Assembly: GCF_006152145.1 (NCBI RefSeq)
Contig: NZ_VDFV01000002.1
Location: forward strand, 248,001-312,000
Direction: 5' to 3'
Origin: Rubellimicrobium roseum
Lineage (GTDB): Bacteria; Pseudomonadota; Alphaproteobacteria; Rhodobacterales; Rhodobacteraceae
DNA: 64,000 nucleotides
Within the stretch, counting starts at the first letter, position 1, and the number at the start of each line of letters is the position of its first letter. Positions 56,898 through 64,000 of this stretch are shown here, in pieces. The translations under genes and the position numbers were made by a program. Under the pieces are notes generated by a model that did not search any database, was not told where the DNA came from, and was given only the letters and a program-made list of their open reading frames with translations.

Positions 56898-57988
56898 GCC
56901 TTGGCGCCCTTCTTGCCAGCCCCGAGCAGTGGAGCGGCGTCCCCGTCCAGCGGCCAGCGCGGCCGGGCGACGACCGCCGGGTCGGCGGGGATGCCTGCGC
57001 GCGCCCGCTCGATCCCCGCCCAGGCGATCATCGCTGCGTTGTCGGTGCAGAGCGCGAGCGGCGGCGCGACGAAGGCCACGCCCTCGCGCGCGCAGAGGTC
57101 CTGCAACCGAGCCCGGATCGCCCCGTTGGCGGCCACGCCCCCGGCCACGGCCAAGGCGGGGACCTCGGGTCCGGCCTCGCGGTAGATCGCCAGCGCACGG
57201 CGCGACTTCTCGGCCAGGATGTCGGCCACCGCGAGCTGAAAGGCCGCGCAGAGGTCGCGCCGGTCGCTTTCGCGCAGGCCCCCCGCCCGGGCCACCAGCG
57301 CATCGCGTGCCCGTAGCGCCGCCGTCTTGAGTCCCGAGAAGGACAGGTCGCAGCCCTCGCGGTCAAGAAGCGGGCGTGGCAGGGGGATGCGGCGGGGATC
57401 GCCCTGTGCCGCTTCGCGTTCGATCTCCGGGCCGCCGGGCTGGGGCAAGCCCAGGAGCTTGGCGACCTTGTCGAAGGCCTCTCCCGGTGCATCGTCAATG
57501 GTGCCGCCCAGCCGGCGGAAGTGGTCGGGTCCCTCGGCGATCAGGAACTGGCAATGCCCGCCCGAGACGAGAAGCAGGAGGTAGGGAAACGGAAGGTCGT
57601 CAGTGAGACGGGGCGTCAGCGCGTGCCCGGCAAGGTGGTTGACGCCCCAGAGCGGCAGCCCCGTCGCCGCCGCAAGGCCTTTGGCCGTCATCACCCCCGC
57701 CAGCACCCCGCCGATGAGTCCCGGTCCCGCCGTCACCGCGAGACCGTTCAGCTTCTCCGGTCCGACGCCCGCTTGGGCCAGGGCCTCTTCGACGCAAAGG
57801 TCCAGAACCTCGGCATGGGCGCGAGCCGCGATCTCGGGCACGACGCCACCGAAGGCCGCATGAAGCCGCCCTTGGCCGCGCACGACCGAGGACAGGACCC
57901 GTGTGCCGACCGGTCCCTCGCACAGGACGGCGGCCGCACTGTCGTCGCAGCTCGACTCCAGGCCGAGGAAGATGAGAGGTCCGTCCAT
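56894..57988 (-). CDS. tsaD: tRNA threonylcarbamoyltransferase TsaD
   Basis: A protein of 364 residues. The ASKHA nucleotide site and the metal-binding VNHLAGHAL (two His) near 115 are visible, as are [11 protein letters not shown] near 137 and [10 protein letters not shown] near 315. It transfers threonylcarbamoyl to A37 with TsaB and TsaE. The ATG at 57988 ([17 protein letters not shown]) is chosen; a GTG three codons upstream is possible. It is divergent from hemD and coupled to gpsA. Confidence 0.95.
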   Translation of the reverse strand: MDGPLIFLGLESSCDDSAAAVLCEGPVGTRVLSSVVRGQGRLHAAFGGVVPEIAARAHAEVLDLCVEEALAQAGVGPEKLNGLAVTAGPGLIGGVLAGVMTAKGLAAATGLPLWGVNHLAGHALTPRLTDDLPFPYLLLLVSGGHCQFLIAEGPDHFRRLGGTIDDAPGEAFDKVAKLLGLPQPGGPEIEREAAQGDPRRIPLPRPLLDREGCDLSFSGLKTAALRARDALVARAGGLRESDRRDLCAAFQLAVADILAEKSRRALAIYREAGPEVPALAVAGGVAANGAIRARLQDLCAREGVAFVAPPLALCTDNAAMIAWAGIERARAGIPADPAVVARPRWPLDGDAAPLLGAGKKGAKA

Positions 57989-58084
57989 GATCCCCACGAT
58001 CCAGTCGGGCCCGTCCTATGGGCTGGCCCCCGCCCGGGCTTCGCGCGTAGCATCCGGGACGACGACGGGCAAGGAGGCGGGATC

Positions 58085-58819
58085 ATGACGGATGGGGCAC
58101 GGCTGCTGCTCACGCGGCCCGAGGCCGCCTCGCGGCGCTTCCTCGCGGCCTGCGAGGCTGGGTGGGGCCGACCGATCCCTGCTCTCGTCAGTCCTGTGAT
58201 GGAGATCGTCCCCGTTCCGGTCGTCCTGGCCGGGCGGCCCGCCGCGCTGGTCCTCACGTCTGAGAACGGCGCGACGCGGGCGGGGGAGCTGGACCTTTCA
58301 GGGCTGCCCGCCTGGTGCGTGGGCCCGCGCACTGCCGATGTCGCCCGGCGCGCCGGCCTGCGGCCGGTCGCAGTGGCCCGGGACGCCGAGGGCCTGCTGG
58401 CGACGATCCTCGTCGCCCGGCCGGCAGGTCCGCTTCTTCACCTGCGTGGGGAGCATGGGCGAGGCGATCTCGCGGCACGCCTCGGTGCGGCCGGGATCGT
58501 GGCCAGCGAGGCCGTGGCCTACCGCCAGCAGGAGCGTCCGCCCTCGCCTGAAGCCCGCACGGCCCTTGATGGCCCTGACTCTTTCGTTGCGCCGGTTTTC
58601 TCGCCGCGCAGCGCACTTCTCCTCGCCGGCTGGCACCCGCGCGCCGCCCTCCATGTCGTGGCGATCAGTCCGGCTGTGGCCGCCGCCGCCGCGACGCTGT
58701 GCCCCGCGAGTCTGGTCGTCGCTCCGCATCCCGAAGGGTCCGCGATGGTCGAAGCCACCCTTGGGCGGCTCGACCGGCTCCTTCCACGGCGGCTTGAGGC
58801 GAACGGCGGAGCGGATTAG
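58085..58819 (+). CDS. hemD: uroporphyrinogen-III synthase
   Basis: A protein of 244 residues starting MTDGARLLLTRPEAASRRFLAA. HemD proteins are poorly conserved; supporting signs are LVLTSENGATRAGE near 57, WCVGPRTADVARRAGL near 76 and the late VAISPAVAAAA near 193, plus the context (tsaD-hemD-mitofilin-hemY is a standard alphaproteobacterial order). It closes hydroxymethylbilane to uroporphyrinogen III. AAGGAGG lies 7 bases before the ATG. Confidence 0.88.
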   Translation: MTDGARLLLTRPEAASRRFLAACEAGWGRPIPALVSPVMEIVPVPVVLAGRPAALVLTSENGATRAGELDLSGLPAWCVGPRTADVARRAGLRPVAVARDAEGLLATILVARPAGPLLHLRGEHGRGDLAARLGAAGIVASEAVAYRQQERPPSPEARTALDGPDSFVAPVFSPRSALLLAGWHPRAALHVVAISPAVAAAAATLCPASLVVAPHPEGSAMVEATLGRLDRLLPRRLEANGGAD

Positions 58820-58867
58820 GTAGGCCCCGGCATCCCGGTCCCTTGGACCTCCAGGAAAGGAACGAAC

Positions 58868-60541
58868 ATGGCGCGCAAGCCGGGCCCCAAGGACAGGGCG
58901 CAGGTCACACCCGAGGCCGAGGCGGACCGTCTGCCGGCCGAGCGCGCCGAGATCCTGCCGGAGGCCACCGAGACGTTCCTTCCGCCGGGGCGCGAAGCGG
59001 AGATGCCGCCCGAGGAGTCGGCGGCGCCCGACGCCGCCACGGTCGACGAAGGCCCGGGCGAGATGCGCCCGGCCGAACCTGTGGTGCCGTCCGACCCCGT
59101 CCTGAACCTGGGTCCCGAGGCCTCGCCCATGGTCGAGCCCGTCGCGGAAACCCCGCGTGTGGATCTTGAGGACTGGCGCTCGGCCCCCACGCCGTCGGCG
59201 GAGGCCGTGCCCTCCGAGCCTTCTCCGACTGTGGTCGAGCCTGCCCCGTCCCTGCGCACGGAGGAGCCGGCATCGCCCCCCTTCGGAGCGTCTGCCCGTC
59301 CGTTCGCCTCGGACGAACCTGCCGAGCCGCGCCGGTTTCAGTCGGACTTGGGGACCCCGGTGTCCTCCTCTGCGCCGCCTCCGGAGCCGCGTCGTCGCAG
59401 CGGTGTCGGAGGCCTGCTGCTTGGTGGTATGATCGCGGCCGCCTTGGGCTTCGGCGCAGCCTGGCTTGCGCAGGATCGCTTGGGTCTGTTCGCTGCCCAA
59501 CTGCCTGCCGATCTGGAGGAGCGCATCGCCGCCCTAGAGGCGCAGCCCGTAGCCGGCGAGGGTGACGTGCAGGCTCTCGCCGACCGGCTTGCAGAGGCGG
59601 AGTCGCGTCTGTCGGCGCTGGAAGCCACGCCCGCCCCATCAGGAGCCGCCGATCTGGAGCCGCTCCGCGCTGAACTGGCCCAAGACATCGAGGCCCGCGC
59701 GAGCGATCTCGAACGACGCATCGCCGCGATCGAGAGCCGTCCGGCGACGCCGGTCGGGTCAGAAGCTCCCCTGGGCTCCCTGGCGGTGGAGGATGTGGCT
59801 GCGGCGACCCCAACTGTCGAACCGGATGAACTGCGCGAGCAGGTCCTGAGCGCCGTCGAGCCGCGTCTGACGGGCACGGAGGAGACAGTGGCCGAGCTGC
59901 AGGCCGCCTTGGCCGATCTTGACACACGTCTCGATGCTGCCGAGCAGGCCAGCAGTTCGGCAACCGAGCAGGCCCGCGCCGCGGCCCAGGCCAGCGAGCA
60001 GATCGAGGCCCGCGCCGCGGCCGCCGAGGCTCAGGCCCGTCGCAGCGCAATCGTTGCGCAACTCGACACCGCGCTCGACTCGGGCGAGCCCTTCGAGCCG
60101 GCCTTGTCCGAGCTGGAGGCCGTCGGCGCCCAAGCGCCCGAGGCTCTCTCGAGCCGCGCCGCCGAGGGTGTTCCCACGCTGGCCGACCTGCGCGAGTCCT
60201 TCCCCGAGGCCGCCCGTGCGGCGCTGGCCGCTGCGCGCGACGGAGGTCTCGTGGACGACGGCGACGGCGTCATGGGCTTCCTGGCAGGGCAGCTCTCGCT
60301 GCGCTCGACGGCCCCGCGCGATGGGACCGATCCGGACGCCGTGCTGTCCCGGGCTGAGGACCACCTCGGGCAGGGGCGGCTCGGCGAGGCCTTGGCCGAA
60401 ATCGAGACGCTACCCGAGGCGGTGCGAACCACTATGAATGACTGGATCGCCGCCGCCCGCACCCGCGTCGAGGCGGACGCCGCCCTGGACACGCTCCGCG
60501 ACACCCCCGCGACCTCCACCGAGACGACAGCGGCCGACTGA
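58868..60541 (+). CDS. mitofilin-like inner-membrane protein
   Basis: A protein of 557 residues: an acidic Pro/Glu-rich cytoplasmic part (1-175), one membrane helix (about 181-200, GGLLLGGMIAAALGFGAAWLA), then long coiled coil (residues 215-390, rich in Glu, Ala and Leu) and a helical C-terminal domain. This is the bacterial relative of mitochondrial Mic60, which bends membranes. The gene lies between hemD and hemY, as is usual in alphaproteobacteria. GGAAAGGAA is the ribosome site. Confidence 0.85.
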   Translation: MARKPGPKDRAQVTPEAEADRLPAERAEILPEATETFLPPGREAEMPPEESAAPDAATVDEGPGEMRPAEPVVPSDPVLNLGPEASPMVEPVAETPRVDLEDWRSAPTPSAEAVPSEPSPTVVEPAPSLRTEEPASPPFGASARPFASDEPAEPRRFQSDLGTPVSSSAPPPEPRRRSGVGGLLLGGMIAAALGFGAAWLAQDRLGLFAAQLPADLEERIAALEAQPVAGEGDVQALADRLAEAESRLSALEATPAPSGAADLEPLRAELAQDIEARASDLERRIAAIESRPATPVGSEAPLGSLAVEDVAAATPTVEPDELREQVLSAVEPRLTGTEETVAELQAALADLDTRLDAAEQASSSATEQARAAAQASEQIEARAAAAEAQARRSAIVAQLDTALDSGEPFEPALSELEAVGAQAPEALSSRAAEGVPTLADLRESFPEAARAALAAARDGGLVDDGDGVMGFLAGQLSLRSTAPRDGTDPDAVLSRAEDHLGQGRLGEALAEIETLPEAVRTTMNDWIAAARTRVEADAALDTLRDTPATSTETTAAD

Positions 60542-60575
60542 CGGCCCCCACCGAGAACAGGAAAGGCCCCGGTCC

Positions 60576-62027
60576 ATGCTCTGGTCCCTCATCAAGCTCC
60601 TCGCCTTCGTGGCCGCCGTCGCCGGCGTGACCCTGGGCGGGGCCTATCTCATGGAGCAGGCGGGCGGCGCCGTCATCGCCATGGGGGGCTACGAGGTCAC
60701 GCTGACCCCCCTTCAGCTCGCCATCGGGCTCATCGTGCTCCTGGCCCTGCTCTGGGTCGTGCTCAAGATCGTGGGCGTGCTGGGCGCGGTGCTCCGGTTC
60801 CTCAACGGCGACAACAACGCGCTGTCGAACCACTTCTCCCGCCGTCGCGAACGCAAGGGATTGGCCGCGCTGACCGACACGGCCGTGGCGCTGGCCTCGG
60901 GGGATGGGCGTGCCGCCCTGTCGCGGGCGATGGCCGCCAACAAGTATCTCGATCGTCCCGAGCTCACGAACCTGCTGGTCGCGCAGGCGGCCGAGCTTGC
61001 CGGCGACAAGGTGCGGGCCGAGGAAACATACAAGCTTCTTGCCCGTCACGAGAGGACCCGCTTCGCCGGCATCCGGGGCCTCCTGCGCCAGAAGCTGTCT
61101 GAGGGCGACGACGTGACCGCGCTGCGGCTGGCGGAGAAGGCCTTCGAGATCGATCCGCGCCACCGCGAGACGCAGGACGTGCTCTTGCGGCTTCAGGCCG
61201 AGTCGCACGACTGGTCCGGGGCGCGCCGGACGCTGGAGGCGCAGCGCAAGTCCGGCGCGCTGCCCAAGGACGTGCACAAGCGCCGCGATGCGGTCCTGGC
61301 GTTGTCGCAAGCGGCCGACATTCTGGACGAGAGCAAGAGCCTGGAGGCGCGCGAGGCTGCCATTGAGGCGAACCGGAAGTCGCCCGACCTGATCCCGGCG
61401 GCCGTCATGGCGGCGCGCGGCTACATCGCGACCGGCAATGCACGCTCTGCGACGCGCCTCCTGCGCAAGGCTTGGGACGTGCAGCCCCATCCCGACCTGG
61501 CGGCGGCCTTCGCGGAGATCGTGCCCGACGAAACGCCGCAGGCGCGGCTCGACCGATTCAAGGTGCTGACTTCGATCCGCACCGAGCATCCCGAGACGCG
61601 GATGCTGGTGGCCGAGCTGCTGATCGCCGCTGAGGACTTCCAAGCCGCCCGCCGCGCCCTAGGCGACCTGCCCGAGACGCAGCCCACGGGTCGCAATCTC
61701 ACGCTGATCGCGGCCATCGCGCGCGGCCGGGGCGAGGACGAGTCGGTTGTGCGCGGCTGGCTCACCCGGGCGCTCGCCGCGCCGCGGGGACCTCAGTGGG
61801 TCTGCGACAACTGCGGGCGCATCCATGCGCAATGGGTTCCGGTCTGCGGCAACTGCCATGCCTTCGACACGCTGAGTTGGAAGACACCGCCCGCCGAGGC
61901 GACCCTGCCGGGAGGGGTGGAACTCCTACCGCTGTTGGTACGCGACGGCACGAAGCCGGCGGACATTCCGGCGCCCCTGGTCCCCGATTCCGACACCTCG
62001 CGTCAAGCGCCAGCATCGTCAACTTAG
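60576..62027 (+). CDS. hemY: HemY-like TPR protein with C-terminal metal-binding motif
   Basis: A protein of 483 residues. Two membrane helices at about 5-25 and 45-68 lead to a HemY N domain (FSRRRERKGLAALTDTAVALASGDG near 88; key words RRERKGLAAL) and TPR-like repeats to about 400. The C-terminal region has CDNCG (near 410) and CGNC (near 426), as a rubredoxin/zinc-ribbon pair, followed by AFDTLSW. This is the tetratricopeptide protein, not the protoporphyrinogen oxidase of the same name. It follows mitofilin and hemD. It ends in an inverted repeat ahead of tRNA-Thr. Confidence 0.88.
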   Translation: MLWSLIKLLAFVAAVAGVTLGGAYLMEQAGGAVIAMGGYEVTLTPLQLAIGLIVLLALLWVVLKIVGVLGAVLRFLNGDNNALSNHFSRRRERKGLAALTDTAVALASGDGRAALSRAMAANKYLDRPELTNLLVAQAAELAGDKVRAEETYKLLARHERTRFAGIRGLLRQKLSEGDDVTALRLAEKAFEIDPRHRETQDVLLRLQAESHDWSGARRTLEAQRKSGALPKDVHKRRDAVLALSQAADILDESKSLEAREAAIEANRKSPDLIPAAVMAARGYIATGNARSATRLLRKAWDVQPHPDLAAAFAEIVPDETPQARLDRFKVLTSIRTEHPETRMLVAELLIAAEDFQAARRALGDLPETQPTGRNLTLIAAIARGRGEDESVVRGWLTRALAAPRGPQWVCDNCGRIHAQWVPVCGNCHAFDTLSWKTPPAEATLPGGVELLPLLVRDGTKPADIPAPLVPDSDTSRQAPASST

Positions 62028-62061
62028 GGCTTTTCCCTTCCAAAGGGGAGTGCTAAAGCCC
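62027..62061. terminator. inverted repeat between hemY and tRNA-Thr
   Basis: GGGCTTT (62027-62033) and AAAGCCC (62055-62061) pair fully, with a second pairing TCCCTT/AAGGGGA inside. It starts at the last base of the hemY stop codon. It may end the hemY transcript or aid tRNA processing. Confidence 0.5.
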
Positions 62062-62068
62062 CCTCGTC

Positions 62069-62144
62069 GCCGCAGTAGCTCAGCTGGTAGAGCACGTCAT
62101 TCGTAATGATGGGGTCGGGGGTTCGAGTCCCTTCTGCGGCACCA
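62069..62144 (+). tRNA. tRNA-Thr, anticodon CGT
   Basis: A 76-base cloverleaf with the encoded CCA. Acceptor GCCGCAG/CTGCGGC is perfectly paired. The D arm is GCTC...GAGC, the anticodon stem CGTCA/TGATG closes loop TTCGTAA with anticodon CGT at 34-36 (reads ACG), and the T arm has TTCGAGT. The T-stem has two G-U pairs. Its 3' end borders a low-G+C stretch, so it may have served as an integration site. Confidence 0.97.
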
Positions 62145-62996
62145 CGCCTTCTAAAAAAACTTGGGAACAAGAGTAAGTTGGTGGAAGGACGATAGGGTCG
62201 ATCCACCCTTGTATCCACCCCGCACTGCTCAGATGGTTGCGCCTGGAGTGGAACTGGCTCATCAGTTCGAGCCGGTGTTCATCCATGTTAGGAACTGGAG
62301 TTAAGGCTCCTTGATCCTTCTCCGCGGGGCAATGGTACCATCCCGACCGTGACAGAGGCCAAGTAGGGGTAACCCCGGAAGTCTGGGCAGTGTGGACTTG
62401 AAAAGTATGACGTTGCCGCCGCGTGAGGTGACGCGCTCTCTAGGATACTCCGAGCCACGCATGCAGGCGTCTTCGCATTGGCTAGATCGCCCGTAGTTCA
62501 AGAAGGTCGTCCACGCCTTCAGTGGAAGCCAACGCCTCGTTGCAGCTCCTGCGTTGGGATAGTCTCTCTTCCAAGCACAATGCTGGAAGGGGAGGATCGC
62601 CAGGGCGCCGCGCTCCATAACCGTCGAGGCGGACTATTGCGACCTCAAGGTAACATCAGCAAGAACGGCGTCTGTGAGCCACCGCTGGCGATTATTACTT
62701 ACCTGGTGCAAAAGACGTTCGGGCCGCTTTGAACTGGTCTTCGCCTCGCTGGACGCTCAGGCAATTGCGATTTGAGTGGCGACAAACTTGGGAGCGAGCA
62801 CATTTCAAGTGCAGACTGCGGGCGATGGGTGTTGTAGTTCCCGAACAGGGCAGGATTAACCCAGAGTCGGCGTGAAGCTTGTCTCTTGTCTTGGGGCAGA
62901 GAAAGCAAAAGACTGGTTTTGCCGCGGCTTTGAAGCTTGGCACGTAGCAGCGGGAGCAACGTTCTTCCAGTTGTCCGCAAGTTTGAGGGTACCATT
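62145..62996. other. low-G+C sequence after tRNA-Thr with no supported gene
   Basis: About 850 bp of visibly lower G+C than the rest: the line 62761-62820 has 31 G+C of 60, against 47 of 60 in 28741-28800. Short frames on both strands have no domains I recognise. It may be remnants of an integrated element; no integrase or transposase can be named. Confidence 0.55.
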
Positions 62997-63842
62997 GTGT
63001 CTTTGCTTCCCGATCCAAGGGCCATGCACCATCGCCTTGTGACGTTGTCCGAAGGCAGCCTCACAGCAGCTACGTTGCGACGGACACCAGAGCTTGAAAT
63101 CTATCCAGCGCCAGGAGAGGCCGACTGCGAAGGGATCTCTGTTGTGTGGGCTCCATTCGATGCCGTGAACCCGCACGCTAAGCTCGCGATCGTAGGTGTG
63201 ACTCCGGGGCCAAACCAGGCAGAGCGGGCGTTGTTGGCAGCTCGGCGAGCAGCTTTGGCTGGGCACGATCCGACACATGAAATCACGCAAATCAAATGTG
63301 AGTCTTCGTTTCGTGGCAAGCAGGGCACCAACGATCGTGCGATCGAAGAGAACCTCAAAGCGCTTCTCGAGCACAGCGGTGTTGCCGAGCGTGTCGGCAT
63401 CGACGATGTGGACGAACTCTGGAAGGCGGAAGCACACAAGGTCCACTTCACGTCAACCTTGCGATATCCCACGTTCATCGGAGACAAGCTCTTCAACAAC
63501 CAGATAGACAGCCTAAAGCATCCCTTCCTCCGCCTGATGATAGAGGACCTCCTGGCGGCAGAACTCCGACAATTGCCGTCGGATGCGATTATTGCTGTTC
63601 TGGGCCGACGTGGACCGGGAGTGGTGCGCCATGCAGCCCGCCTCGCAGGTTTGGACCTAACGCGGATTGTCGCACTGCAGCACCCTTCACCGAACAACCA
63701 TGATGGTGTCCGACAATATCTTGCGAAAGAGCGCACACAATCCAAGAGGCCATGCCGGTGCTTTTTGTGCGACCCGTCGCGGCTCCTACCAAACTGGGAT
63801 GTTACGAGGTGGATCGGGATGCATCGATCGACTCACGAATAG
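62997..63842 (+). CDS. uracil-DNA glycosylase-superfamily-like protein in a tRNA-linked island
   Basis: About 281 residues from GTG at 62997, which has GAGGG seven bases upstream; TTG at 62937 or ATG at 63024 are alternatives. LAIVGVTPGPNQ at 63-74 matches the GxxPG active loop of uracil-DNA glycosylases. HPSPNNH at 229-235 resembles their HPS motif, and STLRYPTF at 153-160 sits where a substrate loop is found. The end has CRCFLC (253-258), possibly a metal site. It should therefore bind and perhaps excise an altered base. Base and codon use are plainly unlike the upstream genes, so transfer is likely. A phage-defence glycosylase is possible but not shown. Confidence 0.55.
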   Translation: MSLLPDPRAMHHRLVTLSEGSLTAATLRRTPELEIYPAPGEADCEGISVVWAPFDAVNPHAKLAIVGVTPGPNQAERALLAARRAALAGHDPTHEITQIKCESSFRGKQGTNDRAIEENLKALLEHSGVAERVGIDDVDELWKAEAHKVHFTSTLRYPTFIGDKLFNNQIDSLKHPFLRLMIEDLLAAELRQLPSDAIIAVLGRRGPGVVRHAARLAGLDLTRIVALQHPSPNNHDGVRQYLAKERTQSKRPCRCFLCDPSRLLPNWDVTRWIGMHRSTHE

Positions 63843-63940
63843 CCGCTTGGGGTGCCATAAAGCTACGATGCTGACTGGCTGCGAGACGAGTTGAAGGCTC
63901 GATGGCTGCGCGTCTGAATCCCTGATTGGCGTGGGTGCCT

Positions 63941-64000
63941 CTACTCGGCAGGCGTAAGCGCTGCCGGATCGAGAACGCTTTCGTTCGCCTCGAAGTCTGG
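63941..64000 (-). CDS. possible C-terminal end of a gene cut by the window
   Basis: On the minus strand, 19 codons (PDFEANESVLDPAALTPAE) run in from the right edge to a TAG at 63943-63941. The composition looks protein-like, but the piece is too short for identification. It would be convergent with the uracil-glycosylase-like gene. Confidence 0.3.
   Translation of the reverse strand, partial: PDFEANESVLDPAALTPAE

Noticed and set aside
62024-62218. A minus-strand 64-codon frame containing EGTRTPDPIITNDVLYQLSYCG
   Set aside because: This is the antisense reading of tRNA-Thr, a well-known false gene in automatic annotations; it has no other support.

Overview
The window is a high-G+C alphaproteobacterial chromosome segment. 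Gene content and order point to Rhodobacterales (Rhodobacter/Roseobacter group): parAB-rsmG-mnmG-mnmE-rho-hemJ | origin | maf-aroE-coaE-dnaQ-secB-fxsA-timA, then addAB, the regB/senC-regA redox cluster next to ahcY, and gpsA-tsaD-hemD-mitofilin-hemY. A species cannot be named from what is visible. About 61 protein genes (two cut by the window ends) and one tRNA are supported. Most are housekeeping genes packed in operons with 1-14 bp overlaps.

Layout. 0.0-5.1 kb, minus strand: two halves of an ABC exporter, CCA-adding enzyme, Nudix CoA pyrophosphatase and HslO. 5.2-7.5 kb, plus: a small Nudix hydrolase, a gene-free gap, and argG with a good terminator. 7.5-12.3 kb, minus: an overlapping operon of malic enzyme, PfkB kinase, class IV aminotransferase and a sulfotransferase-like protein. 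12.4-19.5 kb: mutS, the hrcA-grpE heat-shock repressor/cochaperone pair, and divergent rph-rdgB-hemW. 19.6-27.0 kb, minus: the origin-proximal cluster parB, parA, rsmG, mnmG, mnmE, rho, hemJ. About 27.0-27.4 kb: the likely replication origin. 27.4-35.4 kb: maf-aroE-coaE-dnaQ leading rightward, secB and fxsA, then timA-mltA-smr and a lipid kinase/phosphoesterase pair. 35.4-49.1 kb, minus: hslU, a membrane protein, hslV, trxA, addA, addB, MurU and AmgK (cell-wall sugar recycling), tsaE and a PAS protein. 49.1-55.3 kb: regB divergent from senC-regA, a LysR regulator, an HD hydrolase and ahcY. 55.3-62.1 kb: EVE protein, gpsA, tsaD, hemD, mitofilin, hemY and tRNA-Thr(CGT). 62.1-64.0 kb: a stretch of clearly lower G+C after the tRNA, with one recognisable gene (uracil-DNA-glycosylase-like). 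It looks like the start of a horizontally acquired island.

The most coherent theme is the origin domain. The 388 bp between hemJ and maf hold several near-consensus DnaA boxes, an A+T-rich patch and eight GANTC (CcrM-type) sites, three of them within 16 bp. Two perfect 16-bp parS palindromes flank it. One overlaps the start codon of mnmG; the other fills almost all of the 21-bp gap between regA and the LysR gene. parA and parB lie 3 kb from the first. Genes on both sides are mostly transcribed away from the origin.

No CRISPR array, intact insertion sequence, prophage or rRNA was seen. The less ordinary items are the tRNA-linked low-G+C end, a possible structured small RNA after ahcY, a CTG-start candidate for regB, an MltA without a signal peptide, and paired intergenic stem-loops.
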